Shown here: positions 1-7,120 of the stretch, one piece after another
How positions within the stretch are numbered: position 1 is the stretch's first letter
Layout: the number at the start of each line of letters is the position of its first letter
Source: Mycolicibacterium komossense
GTDB lineage: Bacteria > Actinomycetota > Actinomycetes > Mycobacteriales > Mycobacteriaceae
NCBI RefSeq assembly: GCF_025822605.1
Contig: NZ_JACKTY010000020.1
Location: 218,524 to 282,523, forward strand
Reading direction: 5' to 3'
DNA: 64,000 nucleotides
The notes under the pieces: generated by a model
Database searches by the model: none
Told to the model about the DNA's origin: nothing
What the model saw: the letters and a program-made list of their open reading frames with translations, nothing else
Position numbers and translations under genes: made by a program

Positions 1-100
1 CGTAGCGGCGGAAGCTCACGCGCTGGTGGTCGTGGCTGTGCCCGCCGCAGGCCGGCGCGGCGGTCCATGTGAGCGCGTCGCCGGCTTTGTAGCCGGTCAT
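1..100 (-). CDS. Small prophage protein, 3' end cut by window edge
   Basis: The first 33 codons are present, starting from an ATG that overlaps the stop of the upstream gene (TGATG). The visible peptide begins MTGYKAGDALTW and contains a cysteine followed by a cluster of three histidines, suggesting metal binding. I do not recognise the family. Confidence 0.55.
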   Translation of the reverse strand, partial: MTGYKAGDALTWTAAPACGGHSHDHQRVSFRRY

Positions 101-303
101 CAGAGCTTCCCGCATTTCTTGCAGTCGACGACCTTGCCGGGGCCGGGGCGCCACGGCAGCGCGTAGGCGCCGATTCGCTGCCCGCAGGCTGGGAAAACGT
201 TGCCGTTGCCGTCTGGTGCTGCGTAGTGGACGACGGGACGACCGGAGAACTGGACGGGTTCCATGAACCCGATTGGGCTGGTCTGGGATGCAGTGGTGGC
301 CAT
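100..303 (-). CDS. Small zinc-ribbon-like prophage protein
   Basis: A 67-residue protein with one cysteine near residue 40 and a terminal CKKC pair, compatible with a small zinc-binding fold. It is the first gene after a non-coding gap (304-377) that holds three copies of the prophage operator, so it probably heads its own repressor-controlled leftward transcript. It is translationally coupled to the next gene on its left. Function unknown. Confidence 0.7.
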   Translation of the reverse strand: MATTASQTSPIGFMEPVQFSGRPVVHYAAPDGNGNVFPACGQRIGAYALPWRPGPGKVVDCKKCGKL

Positions 304-354
304 GCGACAATTGTCGCATATCGGGACATATGTCGCAAAGGCGACTTATGTCGG
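304..354. promoter_or_regulatory. Three tandem operator boxes of the prophage
   Basis: Three 14-bp imperfect palindromes follow one another: GCGACAATTGTCGC (304-317), GGGACATATGTCGC (323-336) and GCGACTTATGTCGG (341-354), with 18-19 bp repeat spacing. The first is the core of an 18-bp perfect palindrome (302-319). They sit directly upstream of the leftward gene starting at 303. A fourth copy lies at the early promoter (12977-12990), so the likely ligand is the repressor encoded at 13148-13450. Confidence 0.75.
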
Positions 355-377
355 ACTGGCGAGAATGTCGCCGACGA

Positions 378-704
378 TCATCCGTTCTGGATATTCGACC
401 CCGCATCCGGGCAGAGTTCTTCGTGCGCGGCGAATACCATGCCGCCGGCCTGGTCGCGGGTGGCGTTCGGGATCGCCTGGTAGACGCTGGCGGAGAGCTC
501 GTCGCGGTGGCCGCCGTTGCGCATCTCGTCGCAGAGCAGGTATCCGGCTCGCAGCGCGGCCGGCGTGGTCTCGGCGGTGATCGTGTAGCCGTAGTCGATG
601 GCGAGTCGGGTCAGGTATCCGGCTTCGCCGGCGTTGGCCGGCGCCACCGGCGCCGCGATCGCGAATGCGGCGACGGTGGCTGTGAGGATCGCTGTGCGTC
701 TCAT
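378..704 (-). CDS. Secreted DUF732-like protein on the prophage
   Basis: A 108-residue protein with a clear signal peptide: MRR, then an alanine/valine hydrophobic core and an APANAG cleavage region near residue 25. The mature part has the DUF732 pattern common in secreted mycobacterial proteins: two cysteines (in LLCDEM and EELCPD) and a late helix rich in Ala and Gln. It probably acts in the cell envelope or outside the cell. DUF732 proteins are of unknown function. Its place among intracellular early phage genes is odd; it could be a moron affecting the lysogen's surface. Confidence 0.75.
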   Translation of the reverse strand: MRRTAILTATVAAFAIAAPVAPANAGEAGYLTRLAIDYGYTITAETTPAALRAGYLLCDEMRNGGHRDELSASVYQAIPNATRDQAGGMVFAAHEELCPDAGSNIQNG

Positions 705-752
705 GTGTGCATTGTCGCCGTGCTCACGAAAGCTGTTACCGATAATCCGTCT

Positions 753-1040
753 TTACGTCAGCTTGGCCGGGCCGGGTTCGCAGTCCTCACAGAGAACCTG
801 GCTATGTCGTGCTGTCAGGCCGGCGCCGCCAACCCATGCGGGGCTTTCGCTGCATCGGGCGCACTTCAAGCAGTCCGGGCATGTCAGCAGCGTGGTCCGT
901 TCGCGTAGCCAGCCGCACGATTCAGCAACTCCGAGTGCATCGTTGGCGGTATCGAAGGCGCTGCCGTCGTCCTCTCCGTCATACAGCGCGCCGCACATAT
1001 CGCACTTGGCCTGGAAATATGTCACCGGCATAGCGGTCAT
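753..1040 (-). CDS. Cysteine-rich zinc-ribbon prophage protein
   Basis: A 95-residue protein with several CxxC pairs (CDMC, CPDC, CARC, CEDC) typical of one or two zinc ribbons. The start is the ATG at 1040, which overlaps the upstream stop (ATGA). No enzymatic motif is visible and I do not recognise a named family; it may bind nucleic acid or protein. Confidence 0.72.
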   Translation of the reverse strand: MTAMPVTYFQAKCDMCGALYDGEDDGSAFDTANDALGVAESCGWLRERTTLLTCPDCLKCARCSESPAWVGGAGLTARHSQVLCEDCEPGPAKLT

Positions 1041-1408
1041 CGCTCGATCGCTTTCGGTGCGTCGAGCGCCGGCGTTTCGACGCCGAGTTCGTGGTAAGCG
1101 ATGTTCCGGCCGCGCTGGGTGACAGCGCGAACGCCGGCGATCTCCGCGCGCCCTGGCATGGGATCCCAGACGTCGAACAGATCCCGGAACGCTTGGGCGT
1201 AGCTGTCGGCGATGATCGTCACGTAATCGCGCATGTCGGCCGTGACGGTGTGCCGCGGCCGGCCCCACGGTTCCGGCCATACCCCGTAAGCCTGGATCCG
1301 ATCGCGCTCCATGCTCAGTTCGACGTGGTTTAGCGATTTTGACGCGAGTAGGAAGAATTTCCCGTCGGACTGTCCGCCGACCATCACAAAGTCGGGGCGT
1401 TCGCTCAC
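1037..1408 (-). CDS. Hypothetical prophage protein
   Basis: A 123-residue soluble protein. The start chosen is the GTG at 1408, which overlaps the stop of the upstream gene (GTGA), because upstream in-frame sequence is arginine-rich and overlaps that gene. No motif was recognised. Confidence 0.65.
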   Translation of the reverse strand: MSERPDFVMVGGQSDGKFFLLASKSLNHVELSMERDRIQAYGVWPEPWGRPRHTVTADMRDYVTIIADSYAQAFRDLFDVWDPMPGRAEIAGVRAVTQRGRNIAYHELGVETPALDAPKAIER

Positions 1409-1551
1409 CAGATCGCCCCGCATTCGCATTGGTGGGTGCCGTCGTGGTCCCAGTCGGTGTGTTCGGCGGCGAATTCGCACTGGTGGACGTGGTCGGATCC
1501 GTCGTTCATGGTCGACGAGCACGCTTCGGCGCGGTTTCTGGCGTAGGCCAT
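1405..1551 (-). CDS. Small cysteine/histidine-rich prophage protein
   Basis: A 48-residue peptide from the ATG at 1551, which overlaps the upstream stop as TGATG. The C-terminal half has HQCEF, H-T-D-W-D-H and HQCECG, so it probably binds a metal ion. An in-frame TTG at 1593 would add 14 residues but would overlap the upstream gene. Function unknown. Confidence 0.6.
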   Translation of the reverse strand: MAYARNRAEACSSTMNDGSDHVHQCEFAAEHTDWDHDGTHQCECGAIW

Positions 1552-1733
1552 CAGCCGACTCGACCCGTGAGCCGCGTTCGCAGGCCGGACCAAAATCCGC
1601 CGGGGATGCGTGACATTGCGAATCCTCCGAGTTCGTCGTCGACTGTCTGAGTCCAGTACCAGCCAGATTCGGCGACCTTGAAGCTCATCACGCCGCTTCC
1701 GACGCGCTGACCAGCGAAGTAGTAGCGGATCAT
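1551..1733 (-). CDS. Small hypothetical prophage protein
   Basis: A 60-residue protein beginning MIRYYFAGQ from an ATGA overlap with the upstream gene; an alternative ATG is at 1745. It is aromatic- and glycine-rich with no recognisable domain. Confidence 0.6.
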   Translation of the reverse strand: MIRYYFAGQRVGSGVMSFKVAESGWYWTQTVDDELGGFAMSRIPGGFWSGLRTRLTGRVG

Positions 1734-2116
1734 GCCGGGATCCATTCTGCGCGGGGGACGTCGATCGAGCCGATCAGTGTCGGGGTGATGCCGAAGGAGC
1801 GGACGCCGCCGCGGCCTTCGGGTCCGCCGACGCGGTTCGGGCCGTATGCGCCGATCAGGACGACGGTCGATTCCGCGCGCCGGCCGGTCGCCGCCAGCTG
1901 CTCGGCCTCGTACTCGATTCGTAGCGCCCGGAGGTGCTTGAGCGCGACGTCCCAGTCGCCGGCGCATTGGACGACGGTGTGATCGGGGTATTTCAGCAGG
2001 TAGAACCAGTCGTCTTCCGAGACGCGCGGAATCGCTGGTCGGAACTCGAATTCAGGATCGGCAACACACGACCGGCAGCGGCCCAAGTGCCCGCAACGGC
2101 GGCACGGCGGGTTCAT
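1730..2116 (-). CDS. Hypothetical prophage protein with N-terminal zinc knuckle
   Basis: A 128-residue protein. The N-terminus has two adjacent CxxC-type pairs (CRRCGHLGRCRSC), then a mixed alpha/beta body. The start at 2116 overlaps the stop of the RuvC-like gene by ATGA. Function not recognised; the link to the resolvase gene hints at a DNA-related role. Confidence 0.68.
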   Translation of the reverse strand: MNPPCRRCGHLGRCRSCVADPEFEFRPAIPRVSEDDWFYLLKYPDHTVVQCAGDWDVALKHLRALRIEYEAEQLAATGRRAESTVVLIGAYGPNRVGGPEGRGGVRSFGITPTLIGSIDVPRAEWIPA

Positions 2117-2703
2117 CGGACGGTCGCGATCTTCGGCCACGGCAGCAACGATAACGCCGTGCGGTGGCGCTCTTTCGGCTCGAATGGGAGTGGATCGCCG
2201 AGCTTGTAGGCGCCCATGGTGGCGTATCCGATCGCGTCGGCCAGGTCGTCGGGGTGGTCGACGGTCTTCCGTAGCTTCGCCAGCGGCGGGACGATCTGCC
2301 CGGCGTACCACTCGTCAATCACTGCGATCATGGCGACTTTGTTCGCGTTGCCGGCGCCGGTAACCCACGCCTTGCCGGTCGAGTTGTTTACCACGACGCC
2401 GGGAACGTTGCGGGCGTCCATGTTGCCGTAAATGCCGTGCCAGACCGCGGCTCGATCGAACTCGTTGCCCTGGTTGCCCACGGCGTACGGGTGTTCCTCG
2501 ATCACGAACACGTCTGGTGTTCCGCCGGCGAGCGCGGCTTCGGTGACTTCGCGAATCATCTTCCGAATGCGCCGTGATCGCGACGTGTAGGTCGCGCCGT
2601 TGTGCCCTTCACGCCCGTATCGGCCGTAGTGCATCAGCTTTCCATTGACCAGGACGGCGACCCCGCTCGACGTGAGCGACGGGTCAATCCCGACGGCGAT
2701 CAC
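2113..2703 (-). CDS. RuvC-like Holliday junction resolvase
   Basis: A 196-residue RNase H-fold nuclease. The acidic catalytic set is visible: Asp7 in GIDPSLTSSG, Glu69/Glu70 in VFVIEEHP, and Asp152/Asp153/Asp156 in PDDLADAIGYA. RuvC-family enzymes cut four-way DNA junctions, and phage versions also debranch DNA before packaging. The start is the GTG at 2703, overlapping the upstream stop (GTGA); the sequence before it in the same frame is low-complexity and belongs to other genes. With RecE, RecT and MmcB-like proteins it makes up the phage's recombination set. Confidence 0.88.
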   Translation of the reverse strand: MIAVGIDPSLTSSGVAVLVNGKLMHYGRYGREGHNGATYTSRSRRIRKMIREVTEAALAGGTPDVFVIEEHPYAVGNQGNEFDRAAVWHGIYGNMDARNVPGVVVNNSTGKAWVTGAGNANKVAMIAVIDEWYAGQIVPPLAKLRKTVDHPDDLADAIGYATMGAYKLGDPLPFEPKERHRTALSLLPWPKIATVR

Positions 2704-3047
2704 AGTTCCCGCTCCAATGCGTCGAGCAGCGCGTTCATCTGCGCGTCGGTTGGCTCGCCGGCCGCAGACCAGCTCACCGCGTACAGCTCTGGTGAGCGAT
2801 GGCACGCGACGACACCTGTGCGTTCTAACGCGCGAAGTGAGTTGTAGATCCGCGGTTTCCAGCAGTGACCAGGACACGGCCTGCGGTCCCGATCCATGTA
2901 GACACACTCGCCGGAACTGCTGGTGCACTGCCCGACTGGATGTGCAAGCGCCACAATCTGATCGGTTGTGATTGGTGCTCCGCGATCTCGCAGGGTGGCG
3001 ACGATCTGATCGCGAAGTGCGCTTGTCTGGGGGCTCGGGCGCCTCAT
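2700..3047 (-). CDS. Hypothetical prophage protein, possible winged-helix DNA binder
   Basis: A 115-residue protein. The first third (ALRDQIVATLRDRGAPITTDQIVAL) and later segment (IYNSLRALERTGVVAC) look like a winged-helix fold with a cysteine-rich insertion between (CTSSSGEC, CPGHC). The start at 3047 overlaps the upstream stop. A metal-containing DNA-binding role is inferred; no named family was recognised. Confidence 0.68.
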   Translation of the reverse strand: MRRPSPQTSALRDQIVATLRDRGAPITTDQIVALAHPVGQCTSSSGECVYMDRDRRPCPGHCWKPRIYNSLRALERTGVVACHRSPELYAVSWSAAGEPTDAQMNALLDALEREL

Positions 3048-3517
3048 CGTGTGGTCCAGTCGGTCGCGATGTGCGCGTCTTCCGAGCAGCCTTCGACGCA
3101 GATGTGCATCGACTCGGCGCCGGCCGGTAGCTGGTCGCCGTCGTCCTGGTCCTCGTCGTCTTCGACGATTTCGGCGTCGACGATTCCGTCGTCGGCCGCG
3201 GCGCGTGCGGCTTCGGCGGTCGCCACGTTTTCGAGGACTTCGGCGGCGCGGATCCAGGCGCCGGCGAATGCGCGTGCCTGCTCGGCGGTTTCGGCGTGGT
3301 CTTGGCAGTTGCGCAGCGATGCCCGCCAACCGTGTTCGGTCGGGTAGACGCGTAGGTACGCGGCGCGGTTCGGTTGCCGGCCGCTGGTGCGATCGTCGGG
3401 GAAAACGAACGGGATCCGGTACCCGTCGACAGCACCGTCGGGCCCGTCCGGGTGCCACGACGGCAGCGGCAGAACGAGCGGGTTGAAGATCGCGACGTTT
3501 TCCTTCCCGGCGGTCAC
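3044..3517 (-). CDS. Hypothetical prophage protein with acidic segment
   Basis: A 157-residue protein of unknown function. Around residue 110 it carries the acidic peptide DGIVDAEIVEDDEDQDD, nearly identical to one in the protein at 6525-7115; the DNA copies are 3154-3195 and 6614-6655. The C-terminus has two cysteines. It is coupled to the upstream gene by ATGA. Confidence 0.72.
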   Translation of the reverse strand: MTAGKENVAIFNPLVLPLPSWHPDGPDGAVDGYRIPFVFPDDRTSGRQPNRAAYLRVYPTEHGWRASLRNCQDHAETAEQARAFAGAWIRAAEVLENVATAEAARAAADDGIVDAEIVEDDEDQDDGDQLPAGAESMHICVEGCSEDAHIATDWTTR

Positions 3518-3864
3518 TGGTCGGATCCGCTCGCGCTGGCGGACCGTTGAGCGGCTACCGCGTCGTACGCGGCGGCGAGAAGTGCGCCTGCTTTCGCGAT
3601 GCTGCGCAATGCGTCATCGTCGGGGCGGAACGTGGAGGGATCCCACGGCCAATAGTGTTCCGGCCCATCGCTACCGACGCCTTCGCCGGCTGCTTCTGAC
3701 AGTCGATCTTGGGCTTGCACGGTGTACGCGAGTGCAGCGTCTATCAGCTGAATCGCGCCGTGCGCGGCATCGTGTTCGAGCGAGTATCCCTCGTCGAACA
3801 GCTGCCGGGTACGTTCGGCAGAGATGGCCGTGGCGCCATCCCAGCTTTCCGGGATTGTTGTCAT
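3514..3864 (-). CDS. Hypothetical prophage protein (SAERTRQxxDEGY type)
   Basis: A 116-residue protein with the N-terminal pattern ISAERTRQLFDEGYSLEHD, which resembles a widespread phage protein type with an ERxRQxxxEGWxxEHD signature and no assigned function. The body is helical. Its ATG is preceded by one of the repeated start-associated elements of this prophage (3869-3886). Confidence 0.72.
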   Translation of the reverse strand: MTTIPESWDGATAISAERTRQLFDEGYSLEHDAAHGAIQLIDAALAYTVQAQDRLSEAAGEGVGSDGPEHYWPWDPSTFRPDDDALRSIAKAGALLAAAYDAVAAQRSASASGSDQ

Positions 3865-4133
3865 GCGGTGGTGCCTTTCTGGTGGGTGTTGCAGTGGTAC
3901 GTGCGGGTTTTCGTGTCGTAGTGCCAGGCCGGTCCCTGCTCGGATGGGAGTCGGATCGCGTCGCAGTCCTCGCAGAGCAGCGGCGACGGCTCGACGGTGC
4001 AGTCGGGCCGGTGCTCACGGCCGGACGCGTAGGTGAGCCCGCAGCCATAGCAGGCCGGCAGCGCGGCCCGGATCGCGGCGATCGCTTCGGCCTGGACCTC
4101 GGCGGGCGACAGAATCTCGATCGCGGTCGTCAT
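3861..4133 (-). CDS. Cysteine-rich hypothetical prophage protein
   Basis: A 90-residue protein with a helical N-terminus and a putative zinc-binding C-terminal half (CYGC, then CEDC, then a late C/H pair). ATGA overlaps with both neighbours. Function unknown. Confidence 0.7.
   Translation of the reverse strand: MTTAIEILSPAEVQAEAIAAIRAALPACYGCGLTYASGREHRPDCTVEPSPLLCEDCDAIRLPSEQGPAWHYDTKTRTYHCNTHQKGTTA
3869..3886 (-). promoter_or_regulatory. Start-associated sequence upstream of 3864
   Basis: Leftward strand reads CCCACCAGAAAGGCACCA just before the ATG at 3864. It contains the Shine-Dalgarno-like AAAGG, but the match to the elements at 7127, 7283 and 8725 is much longer than a Shine-Dalgarno sequence. 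Confidence 0.55.
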
Positions 4134-4402
4134 CGCTCGACGTGCCCTAGCTGCTTGAACTCGGCGAGCGCGGCTTCGGCGCAGACTCCGCAGCAGTTCG
4201 GATCCGCCGGCGGTTCGAGAACGATCGTGCCGTCGGTAAGCATCCCGAACGAGTAGCCGGCGGCTTTCGCGATCGCGCTGATTCTGGCGATTGCGAGGTC
4301 TTCGCCGGCGCCGGCTCGGTCGCCGTCGGCCTGAGCTTCGTACGCTGCCAGAGCCTCGTCGAACGCATCGAGGTCCGGGTGTCGCTTCGTCTCATCGGGC
4401 AT
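4130..4402 (-). CDS. Hypothetical prophage protein
   Basis: A 90-residue protein with an acidic helical N-terminus and a C-terminal CCGVC motif. A good ribosome binding site (AGGAG about 10 nt upstream) supports the ATG at 4402. It is the first gene to the left of the hairpin array and so its leader carries the whole array if transcription comes from the right. Confidence 0.7.
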   Translation of the reverse strand: MPDETKRHPDLDAFDEALAAYEAQADGDRAGAGEDLAIARISAIAKAAGYSFGMLTDGTIVLEPPADPNCCGVCAEAALAEFKQLGHVER

Positions 4403-4774
4403 CGCTACCCGCTCCTGTCTCCGCGCTCGCGGTCTGTTGGTTACCTCGGGGGTTGAGTTGCTTACTGGGGATGGCCGTCAAGTTGCGGTAGGGGAAAACG
4501 ACCGTCTTGCACGCAGTGCATGACGGGATCTGTTGTCCGTACCTACGTAAGTAGGTTCTGTTTTCCTGTGTTGCACCAAAAAGGTGCATGACACCTTGCA
4601 CCGCTGTGGTGCATGTTCCGGGGTCGTTATGTTGCACCCCTACTGGTGCAAGATCGCCGGTCTCGAAAGTTGGTGATGTTGCACCGTTTTGGTGCATGGC
4701 GTCAGCTTTTGTGTTGCACCGTTTTGGTGCATGTTCCGGGTCTCGGTGTTGCACTGTTTTGGTGCAAGGTGCGG
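4403..4774. repeat. Non-coding region with hairpin array TTGCACC-N5-GGTGCAA
   Basis: This 372-bp gap holds six near-identical inverted repeats with 7-bp arms and a 5-6 nt centre, at 4571-4589, 4596-4614, 4632-4651, 4679-4697, 4714-4732 and 4749-4767. A shorter degenerate copy lies at 4507-4521. Centres vary (AAAAA, GCTGT, CCTACT, GTTTT three times) while arms are conserved. GGTGCATGTTCCGGG follows two of the copies. A separate palindrome ACCTAC-GTAA-GTAGGT lies at 4541-4556. The array sits just downstream of a helix-turn-helix gene in a replication/recombination cluster, so Rep- or iteron-like binding sites are possible; RNA hairpins in the leader of 4130-4402 are the alternative. Confidence 0.9.
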
Positions 4775-5200
4775 TCAGCATTCGGGGTCCAGTCGCGACG
4801 GTAGTTCGATCGCCTTCGACCACTGCGCGTGTTCCTCTTCGGTGAACCGCCGGCCCCCCGCGCAGACGAGGTATGAGCAACGGCGGGGCACGATCTCGCC
4901 GTCGCGGATGTACTCGCGTATCAGCAGCCGGCCATCTTTCACGGCGGCTTCGAGGGCCTGTGTGGCGCGGCGACGGTTTGCGCCCCAACCGAATTGCTCT
5001 GACAGTTGAGCCGCTGATGTCTCCCAAGCGCGTTTACTGCCGCTTGCGGGCGCCCAGGACAGCAAGAACGCCATCGCCACGAACCCGTCGGCCCCCAACA
5101 CGTCATCGTGAGCCGCTGAGCGGATCAGCTCGTCGGATATCCACGTGACGCCTTTGCGCATCGGCTCGCCGATCACGTGGATCGGATTACGCCTGCCCAT
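4775..5200 (-). CDS. Helix-turn-helix protein, possible replication initiator
   Basis: A 141-residue protein starting MGRRNPIHVIGE. The middle resembles a winged helix-turn-helix of replication-protein type: an alpha-helical stretch with SAAQLSEQFGWGANRRRATQALEAAVKDGRLLI, here read as recognition helix plus wing. An upstream in-frame ATG (5254) would overlap the preceding gene by 68 bp, so 5200 is preferred. It lies between an MmcB-like nuclease gene and the hairpin array. DNA binding is well supported; a role at a phage origin is inference. Confidence 0.72.
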   Translation of the reverse strand: MGRRNPIHVIGEPMRKGVTWISDELIRSAAHDDVLGADGFVAMAFLLSWAPASGSKRAWETSAAQLSEQFGWGANRRRATQALEAAVKDGRLLIREYIRDGEIVPRRCSYLVCAGGRRFTEEEHAQWSKAIELPSRLDPEC

Positions 5201-6065
5201 GTGAATCTTTCGTCGATGCGTTGCGCAGTTCTTGAAGCGCGTTGTCGAGCTCATCGACGGCAGTGCGGGTCCGCGCGACAGGGTTTGCGTAGCGCCCCAC
5301 GACGTTTTCCAGCGCAGCGGCTACCGATCCCGCGGCGCGAACGGCGTCGGCGACCAGCTTCAATTCGGACAGGCCGACCCACTCGCCACGCCGGATGTAG
5401 CCGCGTTCTTCCGCGTCCCAGTCGATCGGACCCCCAAGCGCTAACTCGATGTCTTTCAGCTTCAGTTGCAATGCCTCGGCGTCGGGTTGGTACTGGGTGA
5501 GACGGGCTACTTCGGCTGCGACGCGCAGTTGATAGTTCTTCTCGATCTCTTTGCGCTCCCGCGCAATTCCGGCGTTAATGCCCGCGCCGATGGCTTGGGC
5601 CCGCAGTGTGTCCTGACGGGCGATGATTGACCGCGTCGCATCCCAGGACGGCGCGTGCGTGCGTGGTTTCCGCTCGGCGACGGTGTGAACATCCATGCGT
5701 GTTTTAGAACGTCCCGGACTCATCAGGCCCCATCCGGCGGGCAGCTCACCGGGGCGCACGATCGCCGGGTCGTTGACGACGAGCCACCATTCGTGACACT
5801 GGTCGGCCCAATCATCGGACTTGCCCGGTGTTTTCAGCTCGGTAAGCCAGTCGGCGCGTGACACCTTGAGTTCGTGCCCGATGAGAATTCGACCGCTGGT
5901 AGTTGTGAATCCCGCGTACAGCGCATCGACCTGGCGGGTACCACCGGGGCCGTTCCACCCGCACTCAGGTAGGAACACGCCGCCAGGAAGGGCCTCGCCG
6001 GGCTTGATGTAGTGCCGCCGCAGTCGGGCCAGTAGCTCATCGGTCAGCATTGGTGGAGCTGTCAC
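5187..6065 (-). CDS. MmcB-like PD-(D/E)XK nuclease-fold protein
   Basis: A 292-residue protein. The N-terminal 130 residues have the restriction-endonuclease-like pattern: Asp47 in VDALYAG, then Glu65-x-Lys67 in GHELKVSRADW, then a WWLVV strand. This fits the MmcB-like DNA repair family often annotated in mycobacteriophages. The C-terminal half is mainly helical and may be a coiled coil (AGIARERKEIEKNY region). The GTG start at 6065 overlaps the stop upstream (GTGA). Confidence 0.75.
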   Translation of the reverse strand: MTAPPMLTDELLARLRRHYIKPGEALPGGVFLPECGWNGPGGTRQVDALYAGFTTTSGRILIGHELKVSRADWLTELKTPGKSDDWADQCHEWWLVVNDPAIVRPGELPAGWGLMSPGRSKTRMDVHTVAERKPRTHAPSWDATRSIIARQDTLRAQAIGAGINAGIARERKEIEKNYQLRVAAEVARLTQYQPDAEALQLKLKDIELALGGPIDWDAEERGYIRRGEWVGLSELKLVADAVRAAGSVAAALENVVGRYANPVARTRTAVDELDNALQELRNASTKDSHGQA

Positions 6066-6199
6066 AGATCCTCATCGGCATAGTGGTTTTCGTGCCCGCA
6101 GCGGGTGCAAACGCCGGCCTGTTCTGGCCCGTCGCGGAACATCGCGAAGCACGCGACGCACTCGCTGAACCAGGACGGGCCGGCGTCTGCCGGGCTCAC
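6062..6199 (-). CDS. Small zinc-ribbon prophage protein
   Basis: A 45-residue protein with two CxxC pairs (CVAC and CTRCGH), a minimal zinc ribbon. The start is a GTG at 6199 overlapping the upstream stop (GTGA). Function unknown. Confidence 0.65.
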   Translation of the reverse strand: MSPADAGPSWFSECVACFAMFRDGPEQAGVCTRCGHENHYADEDL

Positions 6200-6528
6200 T
6201 GCGTGCGCGTGATCTGCGTGCTGACGAACCCGCGGTGCCGGATCCGCTCGGTGACGTGCGTCAGCTTCCCGCGGGGTTTCCGGCCCAGTGCGAGCGCTTC
6301 GGCCTCCTGCACGGGCGTGTAGCCCTCCCAGCGGGTAAACGTGACTGGGGTGTCGCCGATCGACGCGATGAATGCGCGCGCCGCACGGTTGGCCCGCCAC
6401 CGTTCGCGGTACATCTTCGACGTCAGCGTGGTCTCGCCGTTGCCGCTCGACACCGTGAACCAGTAGTCCCCAACGTTGTTCGCGTTCGGGCCCGCCTCCG
6501 ACTGGCGGACGACGATAGGCCGCTTCAC
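6196..6528 (-). CDS. Hypothetical prophage protein (DUF1508-like pattern)
   Basis: A 110-residue basic protein. The N-terminal half (DYWFTVSSGNGETTLTSKMY and following residues) has the strand pattern of small DUF1508-type repeats, in which a phrase like GETLLTSEMY recurs, but only one copy is present. ATGA coupling to its upstream neighbour. Confidence 0.65.
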   Translation of the reverse strand: MKRPIVVRQSEAGPNANNVGDYWFTVSSGNGETTLTSKMYRERWRANRAARAFIASIGDTPVTFTRWEGYTPVQEAEALALGRKPRGKLTHVTERIRHRGFVSTQITRTQ

Positions 6529-7115
6529 GACTTCGCGCCGTCCGAGAACGCCGGCCCGACAACGGACAGACCCGGCTTATCGGCCTGGTGGTCGACGTCG
6601 CCCGGCCATGGTTCGTCGTCTTCGATGACTTCGGCGTCGACAATTCCGTCGCCGGCAGGCGGTTTCGGCGCATCCGGGTCGAGCGGATCGCCGTCCTCGG
6701 TGAACATCGGCGGTTCGTTCTTCTCCCGCTCGGCGCGCTCGGCCTCTTCCTGAGCTGCCTTCTCGCGAGCGGCTTGGGCTTTCGCCGCCGCCTGCTGCGC
6801 GGCGAGTTCGTCTTTCGACGGTGGGCGCGTGGTGCCCGGCAAGTACATGTCGCCGATGCGACGCACCTTGCAGATCGGGACTCGCGTCTCGCCGTCCTCG
6901 CCGGTGAAGCGGACGCCGCCAGCCTCGTAGACCTCGACGTCGACCATGAACGTAAACCGCTCAAGACCGCTCGGTACGTCGTCGAGGGTGAAGACGTGGG
7001 CTCCCGACAGGTACATTTCGGTGCGCTGCTTGGGGGCGGGCGCGTCGGGATCCTCCACGTTGTCGAGGTCGTTCCCGCTGGGCAGGTTTTCGGGTCTGTC
7101 TGTGATCAGTGCCAT
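6525..7115 (-). CDS. Hypothetical prophage protein with charged linker and acidic tail
   Basis: A 196-residue protein. Residues 30-95 look like a small beta-rich domain. Residues 100-135 form a long charged Ala/Glu/Lys helix. The tail contains DGIVDAEVIEDDEP, shared with the protein at 3044-3517. It follows RecT and a small gene in the same transcript. The acidic tail could recruit a partner, as in single-strand DNA-binding proteins, but the family is unknown. Confidence 0.72.
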   Translation of the reverse strand: MALITDRPENLPSGNDLDNVEDPDAPAPKQRTEMYLSGAHVFTLDDVPSGLERFTFMVDVEVYEAGGVRFTGEDGETRVPICKVRRIGDMYLPGTTRPPSKDELAAQQAAAKAQAAREKAAQEEAERAEREKNEPPMFTEDGDPLDPDAPKPPAGDGIVDAEVIEDDEPWPGDVDHQADKPGLSVVGPAFSDGAKS

Positions 7116-7120
7116 TTCGG

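Noticed and set aside
226..908. Rightward frames over the left prophage genes (226-483, 273-908)
   Set aside because: They run antisense to coherent leftward genes with ATGA couplings and have Arg-rich products with no similarity.
4507..4767. CRISPR array as an explanation of the hairpin repeats
   Set aside because: Each unit is itself a short palindrome of 19-20 bp, spacing is irregular (about 25 to 47 bp between copies) and there are no cas genes.
4571..4767. Tandem rho-independent terminators in the hairpin array
   Set aside because: Stems are only 7 bp with no T run on either side, and the arms keep the same sequence in every copy, which a terminator would not need.
4403..5027. A leftward protein-coding frame spanning the hairpin array
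   Set aside because: It would translate the repeats as Cys/His/Gln-rich peptide, overlaps the HTH gene in another frame and has no ribosome binding site.
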